From Kudoa neothunni (Eukaryota; Cnidaria): a stretch of DNA of 64,000 nt. Positions within the stretch are counted from its first letter, which is position 1, and every line of letters begins with the position of its first letter. The notes below the pieces were generated by a model. It saw nothing but the letters and a program-made list of their open reading frames with translations. It did not search any database and was not told the DNA's origin. Positions 1 through 12,959 of the stretch are shown piece by piece. Made by a program: the position numbers and the translations under genes. Where the stretch lies: positions 3,472,001 through 3,536,000 of the forward strand of contig OZ199838.1 in assembly GCA_964304625.1 (NCBI GenBank). Reading direction: 5' to 3'.

Positions 1-575
1 ACGAATGCGAGCAAATAAATAGATTTTTGTATATTAAAATTGCAGTATATAGAATTCAAGTGTTGTTTTATTATTTTTTTAAGTTGGTATTCATTAATTT
101 ATTCAACACCTAATTAGTGTGGTTGTTTTTCACTACGTAGCTAATTGTTATCATGGGACCACAGTAGAATAAAAGTAATGCGACAACTCGTCAGATTTTT
201 CATATTAATGTTAAAGGATAAGTGAGACAATATCAATAATTAGAATTTGTTTAAGTAGGAATAAATTCTGAGATGATGTTTGTTTTATAGTTGATAGAAA
301 AATTTGCTCCATTAAAAATATTTTTCTAAGATATTTTAAATGTATATTTTTCATATATTAGAATTTTAATATATTAAAAATAATTAATAAAAACAAATAT
401 AAATGATAAATAATATTTATTAGTGAGTGTTCCCATATGACTAATTTACTAATTGATGAGAGCGGGAATAAGTTCCAAAATAGACTTGATCTATCCAAGT
501 GTTTGAGTGGTAGATATATATATATATATATAAGTGGATATATTTGAGTGATCATTTGTCTTAAAACCTCGAAAC
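1..575. other. AT-rich 5' flank without a gene
   Basis: No gene is visible. The stretch is AT-rich with many stops in all frames and a short (TA)n tract near 513-532. It lies directly upstream of the ETS gene and presumably holds its promoter, but I see no distinct motif. Confidence 0.5.
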
Positions 576-1569
576 ATGCGATCCAACTACTACAATCAAC
601 GACTGGTATATTTTTTTGTCGAACAATTCTTATTATACTTGCTTGTGATACCCATTATTGTAGAAAAAACTTTATAACACCAACAACTTCAACACAAAAA
701 TTATTCTAACAAAATTTTCCAAATGGCAGAGTGTACAAAAACACCTTTGGTTGTATCTAATGAAACTACTGGAAAATTATGATAACAGACAAATACTCCA
801 GTGGTCGGTATTGAATTGAAATTTAGAATAAGATTTCATGTCATATCAATGACATGGATAATATATTAAAAAATCTCGGTTGATCTTTAGGGTGAAAATG
901 GTGAATTCACATTACTGCTACCGGAAACCTTGTCGAAAATGTGGGGTCAATTCAAAAACAACCCCCAAATGACCTATAGCAAACTTAGTCGGTCCTTGCG
1001 ATATTATTACACTAGAAAAATTCTTACCAAAGTCCACAAAAAACGCTACACCTACAGATTCAACTTTTCCATAATATTAGTTAATAATTATGATTAAATT
1101 ATTTTTAACGCATTATTATAACTATTAGACGAATATTATTGGTATGGATTGTGATATAACCAAACAAAACATGAAACCAACAACTAATAACCCTCAATTA
1201 TTCAACACCAGCAATTTTCCTGAACCTACTTCTTCTTTCACCGACTTTCGGAATTCTCCATATGGAAATGATGAACTCAAGTAGCTTTACATTATATTTA
1301 GGTGATATTTGTATATAATAGCTTGTCTTAGGGAAAACACTCAAGGTTCATTAAAACCCGAAATAACGCTTCCTACTCAGATTCAATCTAACCTTAAACA
1401 AATTCCGTTATTTCTGCAACCGATCCTCAATAATTGCGAAACTTTTCAAGCTCAGCTAATGACAACAGAGTTAATTACTCCATTAGCAATAAATGAAACC
1501 TCTTTAGACAGAAATTTCAATCCATTATTAAGGTGCAACCAAAATCGAACTAGTCACTACAAATTTTAA
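576..1569 (+). CDS. ETS-domain transcription factor (five small exons, about 250 aa)
   Basis: Spliced model: exons 576-605, 664-807, 891-1079, 1129-1280 and 1332-1569, all GT-AG and in frame; introns are 58, 83, 49 and 51 bp. Exons 2-3 encode a complete ETS winged-helix domain: HLWLYLMKLLEN, then LSKMWGQFKNNPQMTYSK, then the recognition helix LSRSLRYYY, whose two arginines contact GGAA cores in ETS proteins, and a final KKRYTYRFNF strand. The family is known only from animals and binds GGAA/T DNA as a transcriptional regulator. The C-terminal third (exons 4-5) is rich in Asn, Thr, Pro and Gln, like an activation region. There is no Pointed/SAM domain; the domain sits near the N-terminus, so I cannot assign a subfamily. 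The start is the first ATG giving an open exon that splices in frame; an upstream exon cannot be excluded. Confidence 0.85.
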
Positions 1570-4500
1570 GGACGTTTTTGTGTTAGGTTTGGTTATTACA
1601 GTTTTGTCTCAATTTAGCGTCATTCGGTATTGTGTAGTTGATCAATATTTCTTAAATTTTCTTATCATATATAAATGTTGATACTGCTAAGTAATAATTA
1701 CACTATTATCTCATAAAATATATGAAAAATTGTTGGTGAGTAAAAAAATTATTAAGAAATTGCAAAATGTTTCGTAATAATTTTGTATTGCATAGCAATC
1801 CTTGGGTCCAGAAAAACTTACGATTTGACATTGTGCGGTAAATTAGACCATGCCTAGAATAGGGAGGGACATTGACTAGAACCAAAATTATGAGTCATTA
1901 CAATACAATTAAGTAAATGAAGGGTTCAAAAATGAGACGCTTCGAAAATCGATCTTAGTAGTAGAATAATGTTTTGTTGATTTTTTAATTTGGATAATTA
2001 TGAAGGCACTGGCTATTGAGATGGACGTTTTTGATCCAAAATGGCAACTACTATTTATAATCGACCTATAAAGTTTATTTTTTAGAATCTGCTGTAATTA
2101 ATTATTTTTGACACTTAAGAACGGCAGCGATGAGTCAAAAATAATTAAATGCGGTCAAAACTATATCTACCTGGCCATTATGGTCCGTGCCAATAGCCAC
2201 TTCCAATGATAAAAATGGTGACACCTGAAAAACATTACTTGAGCGCGTCTTTTTAACGCCATTTTTTCACGATTCTTTTAAATAAAATAAATGAATATTG
2301 ATTGTAAAAATGTTGCCTCGAGAAATAACTTCTCAATTTTAACCAAATCCCACTTCGATCAAAATCGTTCCCACTTGTAATCTCATTAAGTTTAGAAAAA
2401 TTTGTGAATTTTCTTATTATTCGCATATTTTACACATTCGTTTCTTGAAATCACTTAATTTAATTTTTTTATTATGAAATGAACATGTTTTATAATGTCA
2501 CACATCGTTTATTTCATGTCATTCCAATATAGGGTGTTTAAGTTTTGAAGGGGGTGATGACTTTTTTCTGTTTCTTGTTAGTTATGTAAAATGTTTCGTA
2601 TCATTTTTACTAAATTTTAATTCAAAATAGCTCCAAATCACTCAATTAATTGCCGAAATTTCGATTATTTCAACCAAAGAAAGCGCAAATTAAATATTAT
2701 CAGGTCGTTTACTGAACAGTCTGCGTATGGCAGAAATAATGTGGATTATGCTTTCATATATTAAAATAAAAAGTAATAACTCACCATATGTCACTCTCGT
2801 TAAATAAAATAGATGTAAAATTTAATTTCCCGGAAAAATGGAGCTTTTATTTTAAACTCTGTTATATGTAGTCCGTCTCAAAACCAAACTTTAAAAAATT
2901 TTTTAATTATGTCGTTGGTGTAATGATCAAACCCTTTTAACTATAAAAAAGATAAATTAAATATACAAACTGTTTCGGCGTGCTTCAAAAAAATTCGAAA
3001 ACGCGGCCGTTCACCGTTCAGCATCCATCTGCCGAAGAAAGAATTTAACTAGGTGGGGAAGGTTTCATTGTAAATATAGATGAATGAACTCTCCCCCGAA
3101 AAAGAATAATAAAGAAGAGTTATTGATTGTAAAATTTTCAAGAAGAAGAATTCACATCCAAAAACTAAAGATATGTGTTTCTTTTGGGTAATATAAGAGT
3201 TTTTAATTAGATTTTTTGAAATCAAAATCTAAGAAACTTACATAAAGACTCGGAGCATTAAGTAACTGAAATGGTTTGTTCTCTAAACAAATAACAAAAC
3301 AGTTTATTTGTATGGAGGTATATTGACAGCACTGGAAAACCTATTCGTATATTGAAATAAATTTCATATAATAATAAACCATTATGAAAATAATACTAAC
3401 TAGGTTTTTATAAGAGAACGCATTAATTCTTATTCCATACATCTTGAAGATAAACAACATAGTCAATAATATTTTTATTGACAAGTAATTTTGTATACAT
3501 ATGGAGAAACACAAGCTAAATTGATGAATGATATTATTCCAGCAATTTGGCGCTGAGTTAAAAAATAATTCATCAAAAACATATGATTGACATTATGATA
3601 AAAAGTTGGCGCCAAATAACATTTTGGCACGAAAAAGTGTTTCTTATCAAAAAGAAAGATCTTTGACTGTTTTTTTTTCGACGTCAGAGTCATCGTTAAA
3701 GTTTTCATTAACAAACTAGTAAAGTTGTCAACACAGCACTCAACAAATAAAATTACGATTGGTGCCTTACGATAAGCCTTAAGAATGTTTGAAAGAAATT
3801 TCTATCAATAAAAATTAACTATTTTCCACACAAAGAGTATAATACTTGTTTGTTAATGGGAATTTTTGATAAAATATCGAGGAAATGAGTAGAATCTAGT
3901 TGAGACAGACAGATTAAAGTGATTTTGGCGCTCTAATTAAATTTCAGTCTACATATAATAAGAATTCTAAACACTAACTTTCCTGAGGTTGAAATCGAGA
4001 AGATCCATCGCCCAGGAGACCATCAAGGATATACAAGTTATTAGATCTTACGTTAATATATTTAATTGAGGAGGAGAATTTGAAAAATTATCAAATACCT
4101 TCATTACACCAAAACTCGGCTATATTCTCAGAAGACATAACAACGAAAATATTGAAAAGTTGTAGAACAAGTAATTTTGTCTAGAATAATTTCATTTCAA
4201 GTATAAATCCATAAGTTGTAATATCATAAATACTTTGATAGAAGATAATTTTTTTGTGTTTATAAAAGTGGTAATAATATTAAGTTGGGCGAGTGAATCG
4301 TAGTTGTCTCTAAATAAACACCCACATTGAAACAAAATTAATTTAATTCGATTTAATCAACCTAATATTTTCAATAACACTGATAATTTTTATGATTAAA
4401 TTGGGCTCAGTATGACGATCATATAACAATAACAACGACGGCAATATAGATGATATCCAGTTGGATAAAAGATTGCATTGATGGGGTAATATAATAGCTA

Positions 4501-4692
4501 ACAAATTGAGTAACGCTTCCACACACTAAAAATACACATAAATTGCAATACTAATTACATAACGGAGTTTAGATATACCTGTAAATCATTGTCATCATTA
4601 TCCAATATGTCTAGGAAGCAAGATTTTAGAGTGAGAATATGGTCGTTTCTACAAATGAGTCACAACAAATAAAAGATTCTCAGTTCCAATAA
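1570..4692. other. Intergenic, AT-rich, with one MITE and scattered decay
   Basis: No host gene is supported. A MITE lies at 2005-2204 (separate entry). Around 3985-4045 one frame reads PEVEIEKIHRPGDH, loosely like the HR-containing segment of L1 ORF1 proteins, but it is too short and isolated to call. An open stretch on the minus strand at 3475-3714 has no recognisable motif. Confidence 0.4.
2005..2204. mobile_element. MITE of the TGGCTATTGG family, copy A
   Basis: About 200 bp with imperfect inverted ends. The left end has CTGGCTATTG; the right end, read in reverse complement, has GGAAGTGGCTATTGGCACGG. The interior carries the family core, an inverted pair of AATTATTTTTGAC and GTCAAAAATAATTAA around 2095-2150. 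Flanks (attatgaa and aatgataa) resemble a degraded 8-bp target duplication. No coding capacity. See the longer member at 9013-10345 and copies at 35413 and 48504. Confidence 0.7.
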
Positions 4693-7600
4693 TCAATACT
4701 GCAATTGTTTATTTGTTTCGAAAAATTTTGTAAGATCATTGATTATTTTAGTTTTTCCATTAACAGGTTTAGTTTTAGATGGATGCGATTCATCAACCAA
4801 AACCTCATTGTTCTTTCGTAACAATAAATATCAATAAAATAATTCAAAATATATAGCTACTTCAGGTAGAATATCTTGGGCACTGAAAAATTCATTACTA
4901 TATGAAGAAGCACTTTTATTTTTTAATTGAAATGGATCAAAATTATCGTTAAGGCCACAAACCATATTGGTGACCGAATGATACATGCGTTCTCTAGGTG
5001 GAGTAGTATTGGATAATGGGTTGTGAGAGGTGAATGGTGTGAAACCAGGACGACCAATCCTATCAGTATATTTTTCATTCTTGCTCACCACTGAATGAGT
5101 TTCTGGAAATTTTGGTGTGATATTAACTGAAGAAAGACTTGATTTTTGTTGCCGCATCGAAAGCAACATAGCTGAGCGAGGAGTGTCTTGTGTGGAGAAC
5201 GATTGTAACTTTGTGGGTATTGCAAGTGATCCAATCCGAGCGTGCCAATTTTTGTTAATATCTTTAGAATGAGTGACATTAGAAGAAAGTTTAGTGCGGT
5301 CGGTTTCAATAGGTTGATTGATATCTGCAGTAAGACTGAGTTTAGGTTTGGGGAGTTTGTCTGGTATGGTGAAATTTTTGAGCACATTAGGATTGTCAAT
5401 TTTGGTATCTTTACCGTCACGAGGCGATATATTGGACGGTTCTAATTTGGGGTTCGAAGCTGATCTCTGAGCAAGAAATTGTTCCAACCCGCCAGTTTCG
5501 GGCGGAGCGGTCTCTATTTTGAACTCATCAGTGGTGACTGATACAGGTTTGCAACGCAGTAGAGTTTTTTTGCGTTGTGTGTCCAACTTGGAGAATATGT
5601 CGTGAGCCAATGGCGGCATAACAGTCGCAACAATCCAAAAGGTTTGTCTAGCAACGTCTCTTGTTTCGGGATCAGCATCACATATCCCTTGAACAATAAT
5701 GGAGGTTAGTTGATTGTTGCAGTTGGACCAACACTCATCGGGCCAGAATTCTAGAACTATTTGAACCAACTGTTGAGTTCGTCTAAGGATGATTTTAATA
5801 TTTCTTTAGTAAATCACTAAATTAGATACTTGCGAACATCTTTGGATTTGCTTGTTTTCAACGAACTTATCAGCACTGGAATGATATGCGGTTCGATTGT
5901 GTGTTTGGTGCAAAGTGACGCACAAGCAAATGACCCGGTGCTTATAATCTTGGTGGAATTCTGAAACAAAGGTATAAAACTGTGGATTAAATTGTCGAAC
6001 AAGCAACCAAAGTGATTTTTAAATTTGTACGACAAATAACTACATATATATATATATATATATATATTAACTATCAACCGAATCACTTAAAAAACTTACG
6101 AAATAGTAACACAAGCCTCTTTGCAAACTTGAGAGCGTAGATCTTTGATCGATACTTCGAGACCTTGTTGTAGCGGTTTTATCAGTTGAATAAGTTCGTC
6201 TTTATCAACCTCCTCTACAAACTTATTCACTATACCCCTTAGATTACGCAGCTAAATGATGTATAATTAATTTTACATACAAAAATCTAATAAAATCATA
6301 CGCTTTTAACGCGAAGCTCCCACTCGTTATCAAGACTGGAAATGGTTTCATTGATTGCGCTGATCTCATTACAAATATCTCTAAGAGAATCCGCCATAGT
6401 TAATATATCAACTTCCCAACACTGCATCAAAAATTCTTCGTTCAACGCACCTAAAAATTAAAAATGAATTCTTAGTGATGATCAACCAACCACACTGTGA
6501 ACCTACTTGATGACGCAGAACTAGCTGTTGCGATAGACATTGCTGCTGGCTTACTAGTAGTGGTTTTATGCTGGGTTTGGCTTCTAACTGGAAGATTTGC
6601 AGTGGGTTTTTTTGTAATTTTAAGCGAAGTTAATCTGTCCAAACAGCTAGTTGAATTTGACACCTGTCGTGCACTACCGTTTAGTACAGAAGTGGGCCCC
6701 GATAGAAGATCTTCACATATATCGGGGAATAAATGACGTAATCTAGTGTTAATTAGAGTTGGTTGGTAAAAATAGTTTTAGATGTGTAATTTAATCATGA
6801 AAATCATTCAACAATGTATGGCAGTTACATAGTATATGGCTGATAAATTGGTAATCATATATTTTTTTGTTTTTTGCTATTGATTAAACCGAGTTAAGTC
6901 AAATCACAGAAAACATCAATATTTAACGGATTAATTGAGAAAAATATTTACTTCCAACACAACAACTATAAAAAAACAATTTAAGCAATAAATAAATTTA
7001 TTAATTATTTACACAGAAAAATTCCTTAAGAATATTTATTTTAAAAATAGCTGACAAATTTTTACTTTGAAGAATTCATTTTCACATTAGTTTTGACCGC
7101 ATTTTTTACACAATTGGGTATAGTTCCATAAAAAATTGTCACAGCTTTCACTGCAATTTCTTTCACCTACAAATTCGGCAGTATAAAATTATCAATTACT
7201 ATCAAATCCATATTTTGTACCTCACTATTGATATCCTCCAAAAAATCCACAAAATACTCGATATAATTAGAATATCTATTGACATCATCAAACATTGCCA
7301 CATTCTCCAAATAATCCGATAACAATTGGATTATGTGTATTTTTAGAAATTTATTTCTTGATGCCTTCACCTTTTTCAGCGCCAACATTATTATATCCTA
7401 CAGGAGGAGTAAATTGAACAGATCAATTGCGTCATTGATGTCAAAGAAAAAATTATTACCAAATTACAATATAACTTTTCGGTGGAATTCTCCAATATAT
7501 TTCTAATATTGAAATGAGCTATTTCTCGTATCTATGGAAACCAGCAATTAAATATTCTTAACGCAATCACAAATATGTTCACTTGGGGTTTGGAATCACC

Positions 7601-7948
7601 CAATTTATTGAGTGTAGAATCCAATACTTTTAAAAGTGATTTGTGTTGAGAATATTTCAATACAATCAATGGAATTATTTCTAAGCTGGTGACTATCAAC
7701 TAGACAAAAAATTATTTCTAATCCATCAATCCTACTTTAAATACTTTATAAGATAACGAATCTAATGAGGCCGTTATTATATCGAATAAATTTTGTACAT
7801 CGTGTTGGTGAGCCAGAAGGGGCGAATTTGAGGTTTTAAGAAATGAAAACACCTGTTTCAATATTTCAAATTTTCGATCTAACGATTTTTCTCGCTGAAA
7901 TTCATGAATACGGTGTAACAAGCCTGCCACATCGACAGGGTTTTCCAT
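4693..7948 (-). CDS. CLASP: CLASP-family microtubule plus-end protein, two TOG domains (822 aa)
   Basis: Eleven exons splice in frame on the minus strand: 7736-7948, 7583-7699, 7460-7531, 7221-7397, 7066-7166, 6507-6742, 6302-6450, 6100-6251, 5830-6039, 4861-5782 and 4693-4812. Exons 1-5 form a first TOG-type HEAT array (LGDSKPQIREIA, then EDINSEVKEIAVKAV). After a Ser/Thr-rich linker (exon 6), exons 7-10 give the diagnostic CLASP TOG2 block: NEWELRVKSLRNLRG, KDLRSQVCKEACVTIS, LISSLKTSKSKDVRK, then ICDADPETRDVARQTFW. The rest is a Ser/Pro-rich tail of about 250 residues. CLASPs bind microtubule lattice and plus ends and suppress catastrophe. The third TOG and the CLIP-interacting C-terminal domain of animal CLASPs (about 1,300-1,500 aa) are absent; the protein stops 40 codons into the last exon. 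Identity is firm; the linker acceptor at exon 6 is the least certain junction. Confidence 0.88.
6044..6066. repeat. (TA)n microsatellite inside a CLASP intron
   Basis: A run of about eleven TA dinucleotides lies in the intron between CLASP exons 8 and 9 (6040-6099). It makes up a large part of that short intron, so length variation could change intron size. Confidence 0.9.
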
Positions 7949-9012
7949 AACCTCGCGATAAAAATTAACAGTTTATTAATAAATATGTGCGCACGGCGTT
8001 TTATTCATCCCCCTTGTTTGGTGTTTGTCAAAAAATACGAGAATAACTCTAAAAATTTGGTCTTTATCACTCGAGTATGTGAAATCTGATATTTACACTT
8101 TAAAACTATTGAATAATTTTTTACTTTTAGTTGTATATAATCAGATGCCCCACGATCTGTTTGTGAAAACCGAACAACGGTCTCACAACAATCAATTGGA
8201 AATGTGTTTATGTGTCCGTTGTACACACTCTTTAATTCAATTACCCAGCTCGTATTAATACAGTGCTTAAAAAAGGATGTCTTATTATATTTTGATTAAT
8301 AATGGTAATAAAATGGTTTGTAAATGAATAATATTATTTTGTATAATACATTAAAGAAACTGAAAAATATTTTAAGAAGAAATAATCGAATTTATAAGTC
8401 ACATAATTTTAAATATAATATAATTAGAGCGATATTTATTTAGTTATGTATTTTTGAATTATTTGAATAATGTTAATAATTTTAAGAATAGGGTGGATTA
8501 AGACTATTTAACTTTGAAAGGTAAATTCTAATACGATTTTATTGGCATTTATTTAGTCGGTTAATACACATACCCCTTAAATAAATACACCTCAATATTA
8601 ATAATCGCGAGATTAACATAGGTGAGATTATGTTTAATTCCCCTCAGATCTAATGTTAACTGTCCCAACACCATCAATATCCCTGCGTAATCCCATATTT
8701 TGGCAGGACGAGCAAATTCGTGTGGTTTGCTACTTACAGGAAAATCCCGGTGTGGCGGCTAAGCCTATTAACAATTATTATTTTGCGCGAGTCGCATAAC
8801 GAGTCAGTTTTTTGAATCTGTCTTTTGTGCTGCTGCTTCACCCGGTATTAACGGTTATTTGATTACTTTAAAGAATCTTATTTTTATAACATGGTTTTGA
8901 GACTTTGATTTATTCTTAGTTTTCTGTCGACTTCAGTCTATTACGAAAATAAGCGAGCATGATTATGTTACATCATTTTAAAGATTAATGCCTATGTTGT
9001 TTGATGATTAAT
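7949..9012. other. Intergenic between CLASP and a DNA transposon
   Basis: Upstream flank of CLASP. Overlapping frames on both strands near 8005-8258 look like chance. A GC-richer patch at 8640-8880 holds one small coding-looking frame (separate entry). Confidence 0.4.
8653..8799 (+). CDS. Possible 48-aa hypothetical protein or exon
   Basis: A short frame from ATG to TAA in a GC-richer island, with composition unlike chance AT-rich frames: it contains FWQDEQIRVVCYLQENPG and ends in YYFARVA. I recognise no family. It might be one exon of a gene whose other exons I cannot find, or a relic of a mobile element, since a transposon begins 200 bp downstream. Low confidence. Confidence 0.22.
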   Translation: MLTVPTPSISLRNPIFWQDEQIRVVCYLQENPGVAAKPINNYYFARVA

Positions 9013-10345
9013 GGCACAGGCTATTGCAACGGATGAGAATATCCCCTAAAATAACGTTCATATCAAAATTTTAATTTCATAAATACATACATACATACAT
9101 ACAAAAATAAACGAACTATCATTAAATAAATTTTTAAAAACAATAACTTGGTTGACTTTTTACTCAATAATTTATATTTAGGTTGGATTCTAAGTTAAGT
9201 AACCTGTAATGTAGGTATCGTAATTTTCATACAAAACTATGAAGAACGTTGTACATACTGAGAGAGTGAGCGCTTATTTTAAAAAAATTCTCTAAGGCGT
9301 TCCATTGTATCTGACCATGCTATAATATTTTTTCACCAAATATAGGTCAAAATAATAAATAATACTTTACTCAGTTTATTCTGATTATAAAAATGGATAT
9401 ATTATTATGGTATATATTTTATAGAAGATAATATTGTTTTAGTACGGATATATGGATTTAAATTTGTCGTCGTCTTTTTCTGTTATCCAATGACGGTTAG
9501 ATCAGAACCCTTAAGTCGCCCTAATGCTCTTACTTTAGAGGGAGATTTTAAATTTAAATAAACCAAAAAATTGATATGATTATTTTTTTGCAATTTTTAT
9601 CGATTTCGGGGTCATCTATCTGTCGGTCACTATGCACATTATACAAGTCTTAAGACGAGTCATTAGTAACTTAGTTGGACTCGAACATATTTCGAAAATT
9701 TCATTCATTTTTATAAGCGCTTTGAATAGAATTTGAATTTTTCTTTGGTGATTTCTTTTACTTTCGCATTTTGACTAGATTTATTAGCATTATTATTAGA
9801 TGGTAAATAATTACGTATATATTCGCTGACAGGAAATATCTCTTTCAAAGTAAATTAAGTGGTAATGTTAAGTAGAGTTGACATTAATATTAAAACGATA
9901 AATGGTGATATTTATCAAGAAAACCCAGTACAGCAATTGAACCACAAAATAAATGTAAACGTAAACGTAATCTTTTAATCTATAATCATATCGTAAAATA
10001 TTTTATTTACAATCCTTGTTGCAAACACACCACATTAACACAAGTTCACGTGTTCATAATTAACTTATCGGGTATATTGACATTTCTTGTCATATAAAAT
10101 CAACACTTTACGATTCTAAAATAATTTTATAGATAAACTTAAATTCAAATTCTTGAGGAAAGAGTCTGCTTAATTCATGCTGTATTGGCCAATTTATAGA
10201 TAAAAAAGTCAACTAAGCTATTTTCTTTTGAAAATTTATTTAATGATAGTTCGTTTATTTTTGTATATATGTATTTATGAAATTAAAATTTTGATATGAA
10301 CGTTATTTTAGGAGATATTCCCATCCGTTGTAATAGCCACCTCCT
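9013..10345. mobile_element. Non-autonomous DNA transposon with about 140-bp inverted ends
   Basis: The left end (9013 to about 9160) and the right end (about 10205-10345) are near-perfect reverse complements over about 140 bp. Both begin with a GGCTATT(G/A)CAACGGATG motif and share AATAACGTTCATATCAAAAT further in. The flanks TGATTAAT (9005-9012) and TGATTAAA (10346-10353) form an 8-bp target duplication with one mismatch, as expected for hAT-type transposition. The 1 kb interior has no transposase. The outer motif matches the small MITEs at 2005, 35413 and 48504, so this may be a long family member. A CATA microsatellite lies in the left arm near 9085-9102, shorter in the right arm. Confidence 0.85.
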
Positions 10346-12959
10346 TGATTAAATTTAAAATTTAATACATATCCATTTAATATGATTCGGCTCCTCTCTT
10401 TAATTAAGTACAACCTTATTTTGTTCTCTTGCTGAATGATAACTAATAAAAAACATGTGTTCCTAAGCTTGGCTTTACGAGCTCCCAGAAAAAATAAGCG
10501 TGGAATTTTTTGGATTATTTTAAAATCATACAATAGAAATAATAAATAATTATATGATTTTTATAGCTGCGTTTACTGCGAATTCCATATTCAATTAGAA
10601 AATAATTTTTTTGAATTCGCAAGCCTTCGATAATAAATAATGAAAGAAATGCTACAATGTGTTGTATAATGCATCTAAATTAATAATCCGCATAAATGAT
10701 GGGTTTAACGAAATAAAAGTTTCACAACTCGATTATCATGAGCATAACATGGCAAATTTGTCGGTATAATTCAGGCACTAAATTAGTTGAGGATTAATAT
10801 TTGAATTAATAACTTGACTATTTTTGCAAACAGTGTTATTTGGGTAAGATTAAAAATAGTGACCTTTAAAACGTAAAATTCGTCTCAAACTTGATTTCCC
10901 GGAATATATAGCCATTAAATTCAAAAATTTCGAATCCACAACGAATTAAAACAACATCAAAGAAATATCCGATTATAATCTTGGTTATATTTCGCGGGAA
11001 TAATTGAGATACAGTAGGTAACCGATTTTCGTGCTTATTATGCTCATGTCACAGAGAGAAATTTAGTTTTGCCCTACAAATTTATACAACAATATTATTC
11101 TACTCCCGTTTTATTTAAATTATATTATTAAATAATATATTACATTCAGTCTACAGTATGATTACGGGCTCTTTCGAGCCAATCTAAATTATAGGATGTG
11201 CAACAAGTACCCTAAGAAAAAAAGAATTCTCATCAATACATTTACACTAATTATTATTAAATGACTAAATCTATTAAAATATTATTATAATTATCGTATT
11301 TCTCTTGACGTAGGACACCTTCAGCAAATACAGGAAATGACATGATAAAGTAGCCAGTAAATGTTTGTAAATTGGATTTGTATCCATGCGGAAGTTCGAA
11401 TTATCGTAAAGCAATATGTACGTTTATCGAAGATAACAAGATTTGATTATTAAAAAATAGCTTTAAGGAGAATGAGACGGAAAATATACATACATTATAC
11501 AAATTTGCCATCCAACTAAAAGGAAATTATTTATATCGCATGCTCGTCAGAGCAATAAGAGGATAAAAGACGGAATATATGCGAACAATCGGTTAATCAT
11601 TGTATCCAAAGGTTTTTTCTGAAACTTTGAAAAGTTATATTTAATTTATTCTGAAATAGAGAATTTTAATTGTAGAGTATTTGCGGAAAAATCAAAATAT
11701 TTGATTTTACAGTAAATCTACATCCGTCAGCGCTTCCCGATTGGGGGTTCCGGAGACAGTTGGTAATGGTTCAGGTCATACATCGGAGTCAACAAAAAAA
11801 TTATCCGACCAATCAGGTTCTGTAGGTTTTATACAGATTCTACGTAATAGAAATCAGTCTTGAAAGTATACTATGTGAAATTCGTGCGCAATCATATCTG
11901 AAATAAGTCTAGTAAACAATAGTTATTTGCTTAATTATACTGAAAACTAATTTATTTTTTTCCAATTTACTATTTTTTATATATTAATACCTAAAAAATC
12001 AACATCATTTTTTTATTAGTACACAAATTATTTTACAATAATCTTAAATTATTTAATCCAAAAACTGTAAAATATTCATTTTTTATGTACACACAAAACA
12101 AATCATAAAATAATTAACACAAGTCGAATTTTTAAATATTGCATTATATACTATTTTAAGTAAACTATAGGTAAGTAAGAATTAAACCCTAATTAACTTC
12201 AAAATTAAGTTTTTTAGATTTTTTGGGGGATCCTGATAAATTTCTATACTTCAAATTATAATTTATTCGCCCTCAAAAATTATATAAACTAAAACTTTAC
12301 ATTCTTTGTTATGTCATATGTGCATTTTTCGTATTTAAGTTTTATATTTCTAATTGAAAGCAAAAACTACGAAAATTAACGTAATGCGCAGGCACGACCG
12401 TTCTGATAAACATTAATCTCTAAAATATTAAATATCACGTTTGTTATAAAAATTACGATTCATGCGTATCTTTATCTAATATAGAGCATCGTTTCAACTT
12501 AATTATTGTCCAAAATAGATGAGAAAATGTTAAAATAATTTGTTTTATTCACATTTATTTCGCTGTTAAAGGAAACAAATTTTTCTTCTTCATGTAATTA
12601 TAATAATAATAGAAGTATTATCTTTCATAAAAATATATCCGTTTTATAATTTCTTTATAAGAAGGAATGTGGAAATTAAAATGAATTGGGGAATTTTGAT
12701 CTTTAATGATCTCAGATGATAGACAACAATGAATACATAAATCATATTGAGTATCCTGAAAATCCAAAGTTCAACCTTTGCTTTCATGGTTAGCTCCAAA
12801 TAAGAAAAAATATATAGGGGCCTCGTAAAGGTTAACGAGACTACCAAAATATCCAAAAAGCATCTGTTACTCATACATTTATCTTCAATCCTAACACAGT
12901 TGTACGTACGCGCAATAGAATTTTTCCCCTATCAACTCTTACTCATAAATTGTATATAG
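10346..12959. other. Intergenic, AT-rich
   Basis: No gene is supported with confidence. The region contains one coding-looking patch at 11713-11863 (separate entry). Minus-strand open stretches at 10303-10533 and 12644-12874 have no motif and look like chance. Confidence 0.4.
11713..11863 (+). other. Possible orphan exon, Ser/Gly-rich (about 49 aa)
   Basis: Directly after a TTTTACAG acceptor-like site, one frame stays open for about 50 codons to a TGA, with biased composition: RLGVPETVGNGSGHTSESTK. The same DNA contains CAGCGCTTCCCGATTGGGGG, which resembles the ends of some hAT transposons, so it may be a transposon end instead. No partner exon or matching inverted end was found. Confidence 0.2.

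Noticed and set aside
358-555. 65-aa minus-strand protein
   Set aside because: Its composition is just AT-rich hydrophobic residues crossing a (TA)n tract.
1309-1569. Stand-alone 86-aa gene
   Set aside because: Its frame joins in phase to the upstream ETS exons through a 51-bp GT-AG intron, so it is the last ETS exon rather than its own gene.
3985-4150. L1 ORF1-like fragment
   Set aside because: Only a dozen residues (PEVEIEKIHRPG) resemble the family, with no reverse transcriptase or endonuclease nearby.
6472-6736. Overlapping frames on both strands
   Set aside because: The minus-strand frame is the CLASP linker exon; the plus-strand frame is its shadow.
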